DNA of 64,000 nt from Verrucomicrobiia bacterium (GTDB lineage: Bacteria > Verrucomicrobiota > Verrucomicrobiia > Limisphaerales > JADLHS01): contig JAHCLO010000029.1 of NCBI GenBank assembly GCA_026125285.1, forward strand, positions 1 to 64,000, in the 5' to 3' direction. The notes beneath the pieces are model-generated. The model did no database searches. It was not told the DNA's origin and saw nothing but the letters and a program-made list of their open reading frames with translations. The position numbers were made by a program, and so were the translations under genes. Of the stretch, positions 44,090-53,279 are shown piece by piece (within the stretch, counting starts at the first letter, position 1; each line of letters starts with the position of its first letter).

Positions 44090-45412
44090 TCAGATGAATT
44101 CGTTGATCAAGTTCTCCAGGTACTCCTGCCGGCCGCTGGTGTTGGGCGAAACGTCACCTTGCTTGAGCATGTAGGCCTCAAGGTCTTTGAGGCTGGCTTT
44201 GCCGGCTTCAATCTTCGCACCGATGCCGCTGTCCCAGGAGCGGTAGCGTTGTTGCACGAATTTCTCAAGCCGTCCGTCCTGGCGGATGGCGGCGGCAATC
44301 TTCAGCCCGCGCGCAAAGGCGTCCATCCCTCCGATGTGTGCATGAAAGAGGTCCACCGGCTCGAAACTCTCGCGCCGCACCTTGGCGTCGAAATTCGTGC
44401 CGCCGGTCTTGAATCCGCCCATCTTGAGAATCGGCAGCATGATCTCGGTGGTGAGATAAATGTTCGTGGGAAATTGATCGGTGTCCCAGCCGAGCAATAA
44501 ATCGCCCGTATTGGCATCAATCGAACCGAGGGCACCGGCGGCGATGGCCACTTCCAGTTCGTGCTGCATCGTGTGGCCGGCCAGGGTGGCGTGATTGGTT
44601 TCGAGGTTCAGTTTGAAATCGCGCAGCAGATCGAACTCGCGCAGGAAGTTCAGACAGGCCGCGGCGTCGGAATCGTACTGATGTTTGGTTGGCTCCTTGG
44701 GTTTCGGTTCGATGTAGAACTGGCCTTTGAAGCCGATGGCTTTCTTGTGTTTCACGGCGAGGTGCAGAAAGGCGCCCAAATGTTCCATCTCCCGCTTGAG
44801 GTCCGTATTCCACAAAGTGCTGTAGCCCTCGCGTCCGCCCCAGAACACATAGCCTTCACCGCCGAGTTCGTGCGTGACTTCGATGGCCTTCTTCACTTGG
44901 GCCGCCGCGTAGGCGAACACATCGGCGTTGCAACTTGTGGCCGCGCCGTGAACATAGCGGGGATGCACAAAGAGGCAGGCGGTGCCCCAGAGCAGGCCGA
45001 TGCCGGTGCGCTTCTGCTCCCGTTTGAGCAGCTTCACAATGCGGTCCAGGTTGCGGTTCGTTTCGCGCAGGTTGCGGCCCTCGGGCGCCACGTCGCGATC
45101 ATGGAACGCGTAGAACGGCACGCCCAGTTTCTCCATGAACTCGAAGGCCACGCGCACGCGCGTCTCCGCCATCGCCAGCGAATTGGTGCCGTCCTCCCAC
45201 GGGCGGATGGCCGTGCCGACGCCGAACATGTCCGCCAACTGGCCACGAATGGTGTGCCAGTAAGTGACCGAGAAGCGCAGATGCTCGCGCATCGTCTTGC
45301 CGGCCACGATTTCGTCGGGGTTATAGTGCTTGAACGCCAGGGGATTCTTGGAGCGCGGCCCCTCGTATTGGATTTTGGAAATGCCGGGGAAGAATTCTTT
45401 TTGCCGTTTCAT
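44090..45412 (-). CDS. xylA: Xylose isomerase
   Basis: 440 residues from the ATG at 45412. Converts D-xylose to D-xylulose with two divalent metals. Active-site motifs are clear: FYAFHDRDVAPEG (catalytic His), FVHPRYVHGAATSCN, YVFWGGREGY (metal Glu), FKGQFYIEPKPKEPTKHQYD, ETNHATLAGHTMQHE and DANTGDLLLGWDTDQFPTN. Length and motif order match the class II type. No xylulose kinase is adjacent; the PfkB kinase at 53280 is not a xylulokinase. It is convergent with the CxxCH dehydrogenase gene. Confidence 0.97.
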   Translation of the reverse strand: MKRQKEFFPGISKIQYEGPRSKNPLAFKHYNPDEIVAGKTMREHLRFSVTYWHTIRGQLADMFGVGTAIRPWEDGTNSLAMAETRVRVAFEFMEKLGVPFYAFHDRDVAPEGRNLRETNRNLDRIVKLLKREQKRTGIGLLWGTACLFVHPRYVHGAATSCNADVFAYAAAQVKKAIEVTHELGGEGYVFWGGREGYSTLWNTDLKREMEHLGAFLHLAVKHKKAIGFKGQFYIEPKPKEPTKHQYDSDAAACLNFLREFDLLRDFKLNLETNHATLAGHTMQHELEVAIAAGALGSIDANTGDLLLGWDTDQFPTNIYLTTEIMLPILKMGGFKTGGTNFDAKVRRESFEPVDLFHAHIGGMDAFARGLKIAAAIRQDGRLEKFVQQRYRSWDSGIGAKIEAGKASLKDLEAYMLKQGDVSPNTSGRQEYLENLINEFI

Positions 45413-45592
45413 AATTATCCTGAATTTGTGCCACGAGCCTAACGACGACGGAGGAAGGGGGCAAGTGAAGACCACGCGGTCACTGGGAATAGGAATTTTG
45501 CAGAGTCGCGCCACGGGCAGTTCGGGCATTGCCAAGGGTGCGGGTGCGTTCTACGATTCGTCGTCCCGGCACCACCCGATTTGCCGGCGGAA

Positions 45593-46414
45593 ATGGCCGA
45601 ATACAAAGTCAAATTCGAGGTCTTCGAAGGCCCGCTGGATTTGCTCCTTTATCTGATCAAGAAGGAGGAGGTGGACATTTATGAGGTCAACCTCACGCGG
45701 CTCGCCACGCAGTTCATTGAATACATCGAGATGATGCGCGAGTTTGATCTGGAGATAGCCGGTGAGTTCCTGGTCATGGCCTCCACGCTGGTGTACATCA
45801 AGAGCCGCGAACTCTTGCCCGTGGATCAGCAGGTGCAGGTGGAGGGCGAGGAAGAGGGCGAAGACCCGCGCTGGGAATTGATCCGCCAGTTGGTGGAATA
45901 CAAAAAGTTCAAGGACGCCGCCGCCCAACTGCAAGCACTCGAAGCCCGGCAGGAGGACATTTATCCGCGCGTGCCGGGCAGAATCGAGTTTGAGCGCGAG
46001 CCGGCTCCGGCCGTGCGAGCCGAGGTTTCCATCTTTGACCTGCTCAATGCGGTCAACGCGGTGTTGAAGCGTTTTGAGAAGCGCGATGAGGCCCGCGATA
46101 TATTTGAGGACAAGTGGACCGTCAGCGAGAAGATCGAGCACATCTTGGGCGTGATTGCGGAACGGGCGACCGTGCGTTTCTCCGAATTGTTCGCCGCCGC
46201 CACGAGCCGCTCCGAGGTGGTTTGCACGTTCCTGGCCCTGCTCGAATTGATCCGCCTCAAACAGATCGCGGTGATGCAACCGGAGGCCTTTGCGGAAATT
46301 GAAATTCGCCGGGCGGTCAGTGCCGCGGCCACCCCGCCCGCCCCAGCCACTGAGGGTTCATCGGTCATCCCGCCCGCGCCCGTTTCCGCGGCACCTGCCG
46401 GCCACGATTTGTAA
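45593..46414 (+). CDS. scpA: Segregation and condensation protein A
   Basis: 273 residues from the ATG at 45593 (a TTG lies 12 bases upstream). ScpA is the kleisin that bridges the SMC heads. Signature segments are FEVFEGPLDLLLYLIKKEEV, IYEVNLTRLATQFIEYIEMM, LVMASTLVYIKSRELLP, and the C-terminal winged helix with VSEKIEHILGVIAERATVRF, then FLALLELIRLKQIAVMQPEA. An Ala/Pro-rich tail follows. It is 18 bases upstream of scpB, as usual. Confidence 0.96.
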   Translation: MAEYKVKFEVFEGPLDLLLYLIKKEEVDIYEVNLTRLATQFIEYIEMMREFDLEIAGEFLVMASTLVYIKSRELLPVDQQVQVEGEEEGEDPRWELIRQLVEYKKFKDAAAQLQALEARQEDIYPRVPGRIEFEREPAPAVRAEVSIFDLLNAVNAVLKRFEKRDEARDIFEDKWTVSEKIEHILGVIAERATVRFSELFAAATSRSEVVCTFLALLELIRLKQIAVMQPEAFAEIEIRRAVSAAATPPAPATEGSSVIPPAPVSAAPAGHDL

Positions 46415-46432
46415 ACCGCAACTTTCACCCGC

Positions 46433-47149
46433 ATGGAACTGAAATTCATTCTCGAAGCCCTGTTGTTCTCCGCGCAAAAGCCGCTGAACGCCGGTGAACT
46501 GCGCGACGTGCTGATCAACGCCGCGAGCGAGGACGAGGCCGACACGACGGTAAGAGCGTTCAAGAAGGTTAAGGAATCCGAGTTGACTGCGGTGCTCGAA
46601 CAGTTGGCAGGCGAGCATGAAACCGCCGGCCGCAGTTATCGCCTCGTCTGCGTGGCGGGCGCGTGGCAATTCGTGACTCAACCGGAATATGCCGCCTGGC
46701 TCAAGGCGCTGGTCGGCGTGAAGGCGCGACCCTCACGGCTCTCGCAACCCGCGCTGGAAACCCTGGCCATCATTGCCTACCGGCAGCCGCTCACACGCGC
46801 GGAGGTGGAACAGATTCGCGGCGTGAATGTGGACGGCGTGATGCAAACCCTCACCGAGCGCGGATTGGTGGAGCAAACTGGCCGCGCCGAAGTCGTGGGC
46901 CGCCCGGCGCTCTACAGCACCACGTCGCTGTTCCTGGAATACTTCGGACTGAAGAGTCTGGAAAACCTGCCCGCCGCGGACGAATTGCGCCGCATCGTGG
47001 TCGAGAAACCGCCGGCACCCATCACGGCGGACGCCGGTCTCGCCACCACGCCGCCGGAACAATTGAAGCAGACTGAAGCGGCGGCGGCACCGGACGCCGC
47101 GCCATCGCCAGCAACTGTCGAAGAACCGCCCGCCGCCCCGGCCGCCTGA
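46433..47149 (+). CDS. scpB: Segregation and condensation protein B
   Basis: 238 residues. Two winged-helix domains: MELKFILEALLFSAQKPLNA at the start, then LSQPALETLAIIAYRQPLTR and AEVEQIRGVNVDGVMQTLTE, with GRPALYSTTSLFLEYFGLKS near the end. ScpB dimers bind ScpA within the SMC condensin complex. The last 50 residues are an Ala/Pro-rich tail similar in style to the one in ScpA. thiE starts 34 bases downstream. Confidence 0.96.
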   Translation: MELKFILEALLFSAQKPLNAGELRDVLINAASEDEADTTVRAFKKVKESELTAVLEQLAGEHETAGRSYRLVCVAGAWQFVTQPEYAAWLKALVGVKARPSRLSQPALETLAIIAYRQPLTRAEVEQIRGVNVDGVMQTLTERGLVEQTGRAEVVGRPALYSTTSLFLEYFGLKSLENLPAADELRRIVVEKPPAPITADAGLATTPPEQLKQTEAAAAPDAAPSPATVEEPPAAPAA

Positions 47150-47183
47150 GTGTCGTGGCAGTGGGTGATTCGCCTGGTTAAGC

Positions 47184-47822
47184 ATGAAACCGCTCGCTGA
47201 TTGCCGGCTCTACGCTTTTGTGGACACCGCCTATCTCCACGGACGCGCGCCCGAACTGCTGGCCAAGCAACTTTGCGAAGGCGGCGCTGATGTGATTCAA
47301 CTGCGCGCCAAGAATGCTTCACTTGACGAAGTGCGGCGCATGGCGGAAACGATTGTGCCCATCACCCGGGCTGCCGGAGTGTATCTGGTCATCAACGATC
47401 ATCTGTCCGTGGCGCGGGAGGTGGGGGCCGAGTTTTGTCATTTGGGACAGGAAGACTTCTTCGAGGCCGGATACGAACACGTTGACGAAATCCGAAATCC
47501 GAAATCCGAAATCCGCATTGGCCTGTCCACGCACGCCCCCGCACAGGCTCGACGCGCCCTCGCCGCGGGGGCCGATTACATCGCCATCGGCCCCGTCTAT
47601 GCCACTGGCACCAAACCCACCGCCTCCCCGGTCACGCTGGATTATGTCCGTTGGGCGGCCGCCGAGGTCAGCATCCCGTGGTTCGCCATTGGCGGCATCC
47701 AGCTCGACAACTTGGACGACGTGCTGGCAGCCGGCGCCACCCGCATCTGCGTGGTGTCCGCCATTCTGAACGCTGACCCGGTAACGACCGCCTGCGCGGA
47801 GTTTCGCCGCCGACTGCGGTAG
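47184..47822 (+). CDS. thiE: Thiamine-phosphate synthase
   Basis: 212 residues. Joins hydroxymethylpyrimidine diphosphate and thiazole phosphate. Motifs: DVIQLRAKNASLDEVRRMAE, GVYLVINDHLSVAREVGAEF, CHLGQED, IGLSTHAPAQARRALAAGAD, IAIGPVYATGTK and FAIGGIQLDNLDDVLAAGA. The loop before IGLSTH is expanded by the residues EIRNPKSEIR, encoded by four tandem copies of GAAATCC (47487-47514). The enzyme should still be active because catalytic segments are intact. It may be on the scpAB transcript. Confidence 0.95.
   Translation: MKPLADCRLYAFVDTAYLHGRAPELLAKQLCEGGADVIQLRAKNASLDEVRRMAETIVPITRAAGVYLVINDHLSVAREVGAEFCHLGQEDFFEAGYEHVDEIRNPKSEIRIGLSTHAPAQARRALAAGADYIAIGPVYATGTKPTASPVTLDYVRWAAAEVSIPWFAIGGIQLDNLDDVLAAGATRICVVSAILNADPVTTACAEFRRRLR
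47487..47514. repeat. Four tandem copies of a 7-base unit inside thiE
   Basis: GAAATCC is repeated exactly four times with no interruption. A change of one unit would shift the reading frame of thiE. Related heptamer runs based on GTGATGC lie at 39124-39142 and 51350-51370 outside genes. Confidence 0.9.
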
Positions 47823-48011
47823 CCGACGAGGTGAACCCAACGATCACGCGGGGACTCCGTGGCGGCAGAGTTCCTTTCCGGGTTGGACATGAACCCTCGG
47901 GGTGCGCGCGGCTCTCGCGGTGTGAAATCGCATCATCGGACTTGGTTCCTATTTGCAGCCTCGCAGTTCGTTGACAATACTTAACGGAATCTCAGGTCCC
48001 GGATTGTGGAG

Positions 48012-50444
48012 ATGGACACAAACAGAATCTTATTACTGCTGGCGGTGGTTTTGCCGCTGCTGGCGGCGCCGGTGATCGCTCTGGCGGGGCGTTCGCTGGG
48101 GCGGCGCGTGGGGTGGTTTGCCTTCGCGTTTCCGGTCGTTTCCGTGGCGGTGCTGCTGCTGCTGGCGGCGCGTATGGGACTGCCCGGGAGTTTGGTGATT
48201 GAATGGCCGTGGATTCCATCGTTGGGCATCAACTTTTCCTTCTTGCTCGATGGGTTGTCGTTGTTCTTCGCGTTGATCGTCAGTGGCGTGGGCGTGCTGG
48301 TTTTCTTCTACGCGAATTTTTACCTCGACGATCACCATGAGCATCACGGCCGGTTCTACTGCTATCTGACGCTGTTCATGGCAGCGATGCTGGGCACGGT
48401 GCTGGCCAACAACCTGATGCTCCTGTTCGTTTTCTGGGAACTCACCGGGCTGGCGTCCTTTCTTCTGATTGGTTTTCTCCATCACGAGGAAAAGTCGCGC
48501 GTGGGTGCGCGGCAGGCGCTGCTGTTGACGGGTTTCACCGGGTTGTTGCTGCTGGCCGGCGTGATCATGGTGTGGCAGGTCACGGGCACTTACGATCTGG
48601 CGACCTTGCTGGGCAGCGGGCTGCCGCTGGCGGAACACAAGGACTGGCTCACGGTGGCGATGTTGTTGATGTTGCTGGGCGCGTTCGGCAAGTCGGCGCA
48701 GTTCCCGCTGCATTTCTGGTTGCCCAACGCGATGGCCGCGCCCACGCCGGTGAGCGCGTATCTTCATTCGGCCACGATGGTGAAGCTCGGCGTGTTTCTT
48801 TGCGCACGGGTTTTTCCGTTGTTCGTCGAGAATGAACTCTGGGCGCCGGTGCTGGCAGCGGTGGCCTTTTCCACGATGCTGTTCGGGGCGGTGCTGGCGT
48901 TGTGGTCGCACGATCTCAAGGCGATTCTCGCCTACTCCACCGTCAGCCAGCTTGGTTATCTCATCGGTTACTATGGATTGGGACCGTTGCAGGGCGTCGA
49001 GTACGATTTCCTGCACATCCTCAATCATGTGTTCTACAAAGGCTGTCTGTTCATGGTGGCGGGCATCGTCATCCACGCCACCGGCGTGCAGGACATTCGG
49101 CAACTCGGCGGCCTGCGGCGACGAATGCCCTGGCTCGCGGGGATTTGCCTGGTGGCGGCCGCCACAATGGCGGGCTTTCCCGGGACAACGGGTTTCCTGA
49201 GCAAGGAAACCATGCTCAAGGAAATCTTTGAAGCCATGAACGGTCACGGCGCGTTGGGCGCCTACGCGACCGCGTGCGTGGTGCTGACCTCGTTGGTGAA
49301 GGTGGCGTTCTCCTTCCGCTTTTTCGCCAACCTCTTCTTGGGCGACGAAACCGAGGCGGTGAAGGCGCACTTTCACGCGCCACCGTTGGCCGTGCAACTG
49401 CCGCCCTTGTTGCTGGCGGGCGCGGCCCTGCTGCTGGGCGTGTGGCCGGGATTGCTGGCCGCCCCCTTTCACTGGTTGACCGTGGAGGGTCTGCATCAGC
49501 CGACGCCGCCCCTATCGCTGTGGCACGGTGTCACGCGCGAACTGCTCGTCAGCGTGGCGGTCGTGCTGCTGGGGTTTGGAGTCTTTATCCTGGGCCAACG
49601 CACGGCCTGGCGTTGGGCGGCGATTCCCCGCGCGCTGCGTTTTGACGATTTCTTCGAGCGCGGCCTCGAACTGTTTTCCAAATTCACCAAGTGGCTGACG
49701 CGGTTTCTGCGCGCGGACAAACCCGTGGATTACCTGCCGGTCATCATTGCCTTCATGCTGTCCGTGGTGGGTGGCTTCATGGTGTTGGCGTTGCGGCCGG
49801 TGCTGGGGGAATTGGCAACCCGCTGGGAGTGGAATATGCTGGCGCCGCACCCGTTGCGGTCGTTTGTGGCGGCGCTGATTTCGCTGGCGGTCATCGGCGT
49901 GCTCCTGCTGCGGCGGTGGACGACGCAACTGATCCTGCTCTCCGTGGCCGGTTTCCTCACCACGTTTTACTACGTGCTGTATCGCGCACCGGATCTCGCG
50001 CTCACCCAAATTCTGATCGAAGTGGTAACGCTGTTTCTGATTTTGATTCTGCTGGGCCGGTTTCCCCGCTCGGCAGAGCTGGGCGAAATCGTTCATCGCC
50101 CGTCGCCCTTGCGCAAGAAACTGAACGTGGTGCTTTCCCTGGGGGTCGGGGTGCTGATGACTACGTTCATCCTGTGGTTCAACGCCGCGCCCCACGAGAA
50201 CCGCCTGGGCCGGTTTTTCGCCGAAAACACGGTGGAACTCGCCCAAGGTAGCAACACTGTGAACACGATCCTGGTGGACTTCCGCGGCTTCGACACGCTG
50301 GGCGAAATCACCGTGCTGTTGATTGCCATGCTGGGCGGCATCGGTCTGCTGATGCGGTACAAACGCACGGCGGCGGAATACCGCGAAGGGCCGCTGGGCC
50401 AACCCGGGATGGGAATCCAACACTCCGAGGAGAAATTGAAATGA
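48012..50444 (+). CDS. mnhA: Na+/H+ antiporter subunit A (MnhA/MrpA), full-length fused form
   Basis: 810 residues from the ATG at 48012 (a GTG lies 6 bases upstream). The first 500 residues are the NuoL-like core with many membrane helices (FSFLLDGLSLFFALIVSGVG, GKSAQFPLHFWLPNAMAAPT, HSATMVKLGVFL, LKAILAYSTVSQLGYLIGYY, HVFYKGCLFM). The C-terminal part contains the MbhD/DUF4040-like unit (YVLYRAPDLALTQILIEVVT) and an MbhE-like end (FRGFDTLGEITVLLIAMLGG). Subunit A drives cation/proton exchange as part of a six- or seven-subunit complex. The stop overlaps the mnhB start by four bases. Confidence 0.95.
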   Translation: MDTNRILLLLAVVLPLLAAPVIALAGRSLGRRVGWFAFAFPVVSVAVLLLLAARMGLPGSLVIEWPWIPSLGINFSFLLDGLSLFFALIVSGVGVLVFFYANFYLDDHHEHHGRFYCYLTLFMAAMLGTVLANNLMLLFVFWELTGLASFLLIGFLHHEEKSRVGARQALLLTGFTGLLLLAGVIMVWQVTGTYDLATLLGSGLPLAEHKDWLTVAMLLMLLGAFGKSAQFPLHFWLPNAMAAPTPVSAYLHSATMVKLGVFLCARVFPLFVENELWAPVLAAVAFSTMLFGAVLALWSHDLKAILAYSTVSQLGYLIGYYGLGPLQGVEYDFLHILNHVFYKGCLFMVAGIVIHATGVQDIRQLGGLRRRMPWLAGICLVAAATMAGFPGTTGFLSKETMLKEIFEAMNGHGALGAYATACVVLTSLVKVAFSFRFFANLFLGDETEAVKAHFHAPPLAVQLPPLLLAGAALLLGVWPGLLAAPFHWLTVEGLHQPTPPLSLWHGVTRELLVSVAVVLLGFGVFILGQRTAWRWAAIPRALRFDDFFERGLELFSKFTKWLTRFLRADKPVDYLPVIIAFMLSVVGGFMVLALRPVLGELATRWEWNMLAPHPLRSFVAALISLAVIGVLLLRRWTTQLILLSVAGFLTTFYYVLYRAPDLALTQILIEVVTLFLILILLGRFPRSAELGEIVHRPSPLRKKLNVVLSLGVGVLMTTFILWFNAAPHENRLGRFFAENTVELAQGSNTVNTILVDFRGFDTLGEITVLLIAMLGGIGLLMRYKRTAAEYREGPLGQPGMGIQHSEEKLK

Positions 50445-51001
50445 ACGGTCCGCGCTCCTACATCTTCAATTCGATGGTGCGCCTGGCGGTGTTCCTGGTC
50501 AATGTGTTCGCCCTGTATCTGCTGTTGCGCGGCCACAACGCGCCGGGCGGCGGATTCATTGCCGGACTGGCCACGGCGATTTCACTCATTCTGTTGAGTC
50601 TCGCCCTTGGGGTGCAGGAAATGCATCGGTTGCTGCGCTTTGATCCGGTGTTGCTCGCGGCGGGTGGGTTGCTCACGGCTATCGTCACCGGTCTGCTGCC
50701 ACTGCTGGTCGGGAAACCGTTTCTCGAACACTTTAACTTTCACCTGCACGATGTGCCGCTGCTGGGCGAGGTCCACGTGGGCACGCCGCTGTTGTTCGAC
50801 GTGGGCGTGTATCTCGTCGTGGTGGGGGTGACGTGCAAGATGATTTTTGTCTTTGCCAAATCCACGCAGGGCCTTCGCGCGCTGGTGGCCGAGGAGGAAC
50901 GCCGCTACAGTTCACCGGTCGAGCAGCCCATCGAGGCCGACGTCCCGCGTGCCGAAGCGGAGGTGGGAAACCAGGGAAAGGAGAAAACCCATGCAGATTG
51001 A
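50441..51001 (+). CDS. mnhB: Na+/H+ antiporter subunit B (MnhB/MrpB)
   Basis: 186 residues with four membrane helices. The MnhB motif is present: FALYLLLRGHNAPGGGFIAG, then GTPLLFDVGVYLVVVGVTCK and FVFAKSTQG. A charged tail of about 35 residues follows. It overlaps both neighbours (4 bases with mnhA, 11 bases with mnhC), so the operon is translationally coupled. Confidence 0.95.
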   Translation: MNGPRSYIFNSMVRLAVFLVNVFALYLLLRGHNAPGGGFIAGLATAISLILLSLALGVQEMHRLLRFDPVLLAAGGLLTAIVTGLLPLLVGKPFLEHFNFHLHDVPLLGEVHVGTPLLFDVGVYLVVVGVTCKMIFVFAKSTQGLRALVAEEERRYSSPVEQPIEADVPRAEAEVGNQGKEKTHAD

Positions 51002-51344
51002 ATCCGCCCTGCTGATTGGGGTGCTGTTCGGGTGCGCCACCTATCTGATCCTGCAAAACAGCTTCGTCAAGATTCTGTTTGGCTTCGTGGTGTTGACGAA
51101 CGCGGCGAATCTGCTGGTGTTGACCATGTCGGGCAATCCGGGCGGCAAGTACGCGCCTATTGTGGGTGACGCCGCCGGCCCGCTGGTGGACCCGCTACCG
51201 CAGGCGTTGATTCTTACTGCCATTGTCATCGGCTTCGGGGTGACCGCCTATCTCGTGCTGCTGCTGTACCGGATTTTCCTGGATCAGAACACCACGAACG
51301 CCGCCGAGCTGTACGAGGACCAGGACACTTCGGAACATACCTGA
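50991..51344 (+). CDS. mnhC: Na+/H+ antiporter subunit C (MnhC/MrpC, NuoK-like)
   Basis: 117 residues from the ATG at 50991. Three membrane helices; the NuoK-like motif VKILFGFVVLTNAANLLVLT and the Mrp-specific DPLPQALILTAIVIGFGVTA are both present. A longer in-frame extension upstream is not used because the helix pattern starts at MQIESALLIGVLFGCATYLI. A 40-base gap with a heptamer repeat separates it from mnhD. Confidence 0.95.
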   Translation: MQIESALLIGVLFGCATYLILQNSFVKILFGFVVLTNAANLLVLTMSGNPGGKYAPIVGDAAGPLVDPLPQALILTAIVIGFGVTAYLVLLLYRIFLDQNTTNAAELYEDQDTSEHT

Positions 51345-51384
51345 TCGAAATGCGTGATGCGTGAAACGTGAGCCCTGACCGCGG

Positions 51385-52893
51385 ATGAACTGGACTATTC
51401 TGCCCATCTTGCTGCCGTTGCTGACGGCGTTGCTGGCGCTTTTCTGGGGCAAACCCTCGCGTGCGCGGCGCGTCGTGGTGGCGTGTTCCGCCGGCGTGCA
51501 ACTCGTGCTGGCGCTGGCACTGGTGACGCGTGCCTACCACGGGGAGACATTCCTGCTGAACCTCGGCAACTGGACCGCGCCCTTTGGCATCGTGGTGGTG
51601 ATTGATCTGCTGGCGGCGGTGATGATCGCGCTCTGCACGTTCGTCGCGTTGGTGGCGGTGCTGTTTGGCTATGTGGAGCTTTCCAGCCGGATCGAACACC
51701 CGCTCCGGTTGCCGTTGACACAGTTGCTGGTCACCGGCATCAACCTCGCCTTCTGCACCGGCGATCTGTTCAACCTGTTCGTCGCGTTTGAAATCATGCT
51801 CATCGCGTCCTACGCGCTGCTGACCTTGGAGGCGGATGACTGGGACGTGAAACAGGCCTTCCCGTATCTGGCCATCAATCTGATGGGCAGCACCCTGTTT
51901 CTGTGTGCGGCGGGACTTGCCTACACCTTGTTCGGCACGTTGAATTTTGCCGACATTGCCCTGCGCTCGGCGGAAATGGCCGACGACCCGCGCGTGCTGG
52001 CGCTGGGGTTGTTGCTGATGGTGGTGTTCGGCATCAAGGCCGGCGTCTTTCCGCTCTACTACTGGTTGCCCAACAGCTATCCCACCCTGCCCATTCCGCT
52101 GGCGGCGATTTACTCCGGCATGTTGACCAAGGTGGGCGTGTATGTGTTGCTGCGCGTGTTTGGCACGGTGCTGCCCCACAGCCTCGACCTCGTTCACCAA
52201 CTGCTCGCCTGGCTGGCGGGCGCGACCATGATCTTTGGCGTGCTCGGCGCGATCTCGCGCAATTTCATCCGTGGTATTCTTTCCTACCACATCCTGAGCC
52301 AGATCGGTTTCATGGTGTTGGCCATCGGCTTGTTCACGCCGCTTTCCTTTGCGGCCTGCATTTTTTACATCATCCATCACATCATCGTGAAATCGTCGTT
52401 GTTCCTGATCGGCGGCGTGGGGGCGTGCCTGAACCGCACGGACAATCTCGATCGCATGGGCAACCTCTGGCGACACGCGCCGTGGCTGGGGGTGTTGTTT
52501 CTGTGCCAGGCCCTGTCGCTGGCCGGCTTGCCGCCTTTGAGCGGCTTCTGGGGCAAATACGCCATCATCGTCGTGGGCCTGGAAAAAGGCGCGTATGTGC
52601 TGGTCGGCGCGTGCATCGTGGCGAGCATCCTGACGCTGTTCAGCATGTTGAAAATCTGGAACAGCGCGTTCTGGAACAGCGACGAGGAACGCGAGGTCTG
52701 CTTATGGGACCTGCGCTGGGTGCGCATGAGCTGGGTCGTGGCGATCATGGTGGTGGTGTCGCTCGGTATTGGGCTCGGTGCCGAACTGATCTTCCGCGTC
52801 GCCCAGGAAGCGGCGACCCGCGCTTTGGATCAGGAAGGCTACGCGCGCATCGTGCTTGGCTATGTGGGAAAGGGGGCGACTCCGGCACCATGA
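51385..52893 (+). CDS. mnhD: Na+/H+ antiporter subunit D (MnhD/MrpD, NuoN-like)
   Basis: 502 residues with about 14 membrane helices. Proton-antiporter motifs: FVAFEIMLIASYALLTLEAD, FGIKAGVFPLYYWLPNSYPT, AIYSGMLTKVGVYVLLRVFG, RGILSYHILSQIGFMVLAIG and FYIIHHIIVKSSLFLIGGVG. It would pair with subunit A in the Mrp complex. It is the last intact subunit gene here; the following reading frame starts in an ATGA overlap but does not encode subunit E. Confidence 0.95.
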   Translation: MNWTILPILLPLLTALLALFWGKPSRARRVVVACSAGVQLVLALALVTRAYHGETFLLNLGNWTAPFGIVVVIDLLAAVMIALCTFVALVAVLFGYVELSSRIEHPLRLPLTQLLVTGINLAFCTGDLFNLFVAFEIMLIASYALLTLEADDWDVKQAFPYLAINLMGSTLFLCAAGLAYTLFGTLNFADIALRSAEMADDPRVLALGLLLMVVFGIKAGVFPLYYWLPNSYPTLPIPLAAIYSGMLTKVGVYVLLRVFGTVLPHSLDLVHQLLAWLAGATMIFGVLGAISRNFIRGILSYHILSQIGFMVLAIGLFTPLSFAACIFYIIHHIIVKSSLFLIGGVGACLNRTDNLDRMGNLWRHAPWLGVLFLCQALSLAGLPPLSGFWGKYAIIVVGLEKGAYVLVGACIVASILTLFSMLKIWNSAFWNSDEEREVCLWDLRWVRMSWVVAIMVVVSLGIGLGAELIFRVAQEAATRALDQEGYARIVLGYVGKGATPAP

Positions 52894-53039
52894 AACCGTT
52901 CGCGATGATCCTTTGGGGCTTCCATCTTGCGGGCAAAAGTCACCCACGGCTGAGTCAAACCGAGGTTGCTGCTGGTTCGGATGTTCAGCGATGCGACGTT
53001 TGGCAGCGGATCAAGGATCTGCTGTGCCAGCGCGATTAG
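52890..53039 (+). pseudogene. Start of a lost mnhE gene followed by foreign sequence
   Basis: An ATG overlapping the mnhD stop opens a 49-codon frame. Its first residues (MKPFAMILWGF) could be the original start of subunit E, but after about 12 residues the sequence is hydrophilic and unlike any MnhE. On the minus strand, 52900-53085 has coding-like character (GWPYLIALAQQILDPLPNVA), suggesting inserted remnant DNA. A palindromic element follows at 53072. Confidence 0.5.
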
Positions 53040-53071
53040 ATACGGCCAGCCCTGGCAGCAATTCTCATTGT

Positions 53072-53177
53072 GAGAGGGCGCGTCATTCCATGCCTGCCAT
53101 CGGAACGGATTCGCCAGGGCATTTCGAGGTCTGGTGGCCAAGTTGCGGCGCGCACGGAGTGACGCGCCCTACCTCTC
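53072..53177. repeat. Palindromic element of the GGTAGGGCGCG family, copy 2
   Basis: Left arm 53072-53093 (degenerate, GAGAGGGCGCGTCATTCC) and right arm 53150-53177 (ending GACGCGCCCTACCTCTC) are inverted copies. It matches the elements at 40716 and 56475. It lies just after the truncated antiporter operon. Confidence 0.75.
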
Positions 53178-53279
53178 CACTCAAACTGAGAATTGCGCAT
53201 CTCAATCGCGGGTGCTTGCCTCGCTCTCCTCCATCGCCTACCGTGCGCGCCGTTTTAACTCACGATTGGTTTCAGCATT

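Noticed and set aside
48033..49496. 487-codon open frame on the minus strand, Gln/His/Arg-rich
   Set aside because: Opposite strand of mnhA; such composition is typical of antisense frames over membrane proteins.
51226..52476. 416-codon open frame on the minus strand
   Set aside because: Opposite strand of mnhC and mnhD; same reason.
52860..53141. 93-codon minus-strand frame after mnhD
   Set aside because: It overlaps the end of mnhD and a palindromic element. Part of it looks coding, but it has no intact start or known family, so it is treated as remnant DNA.
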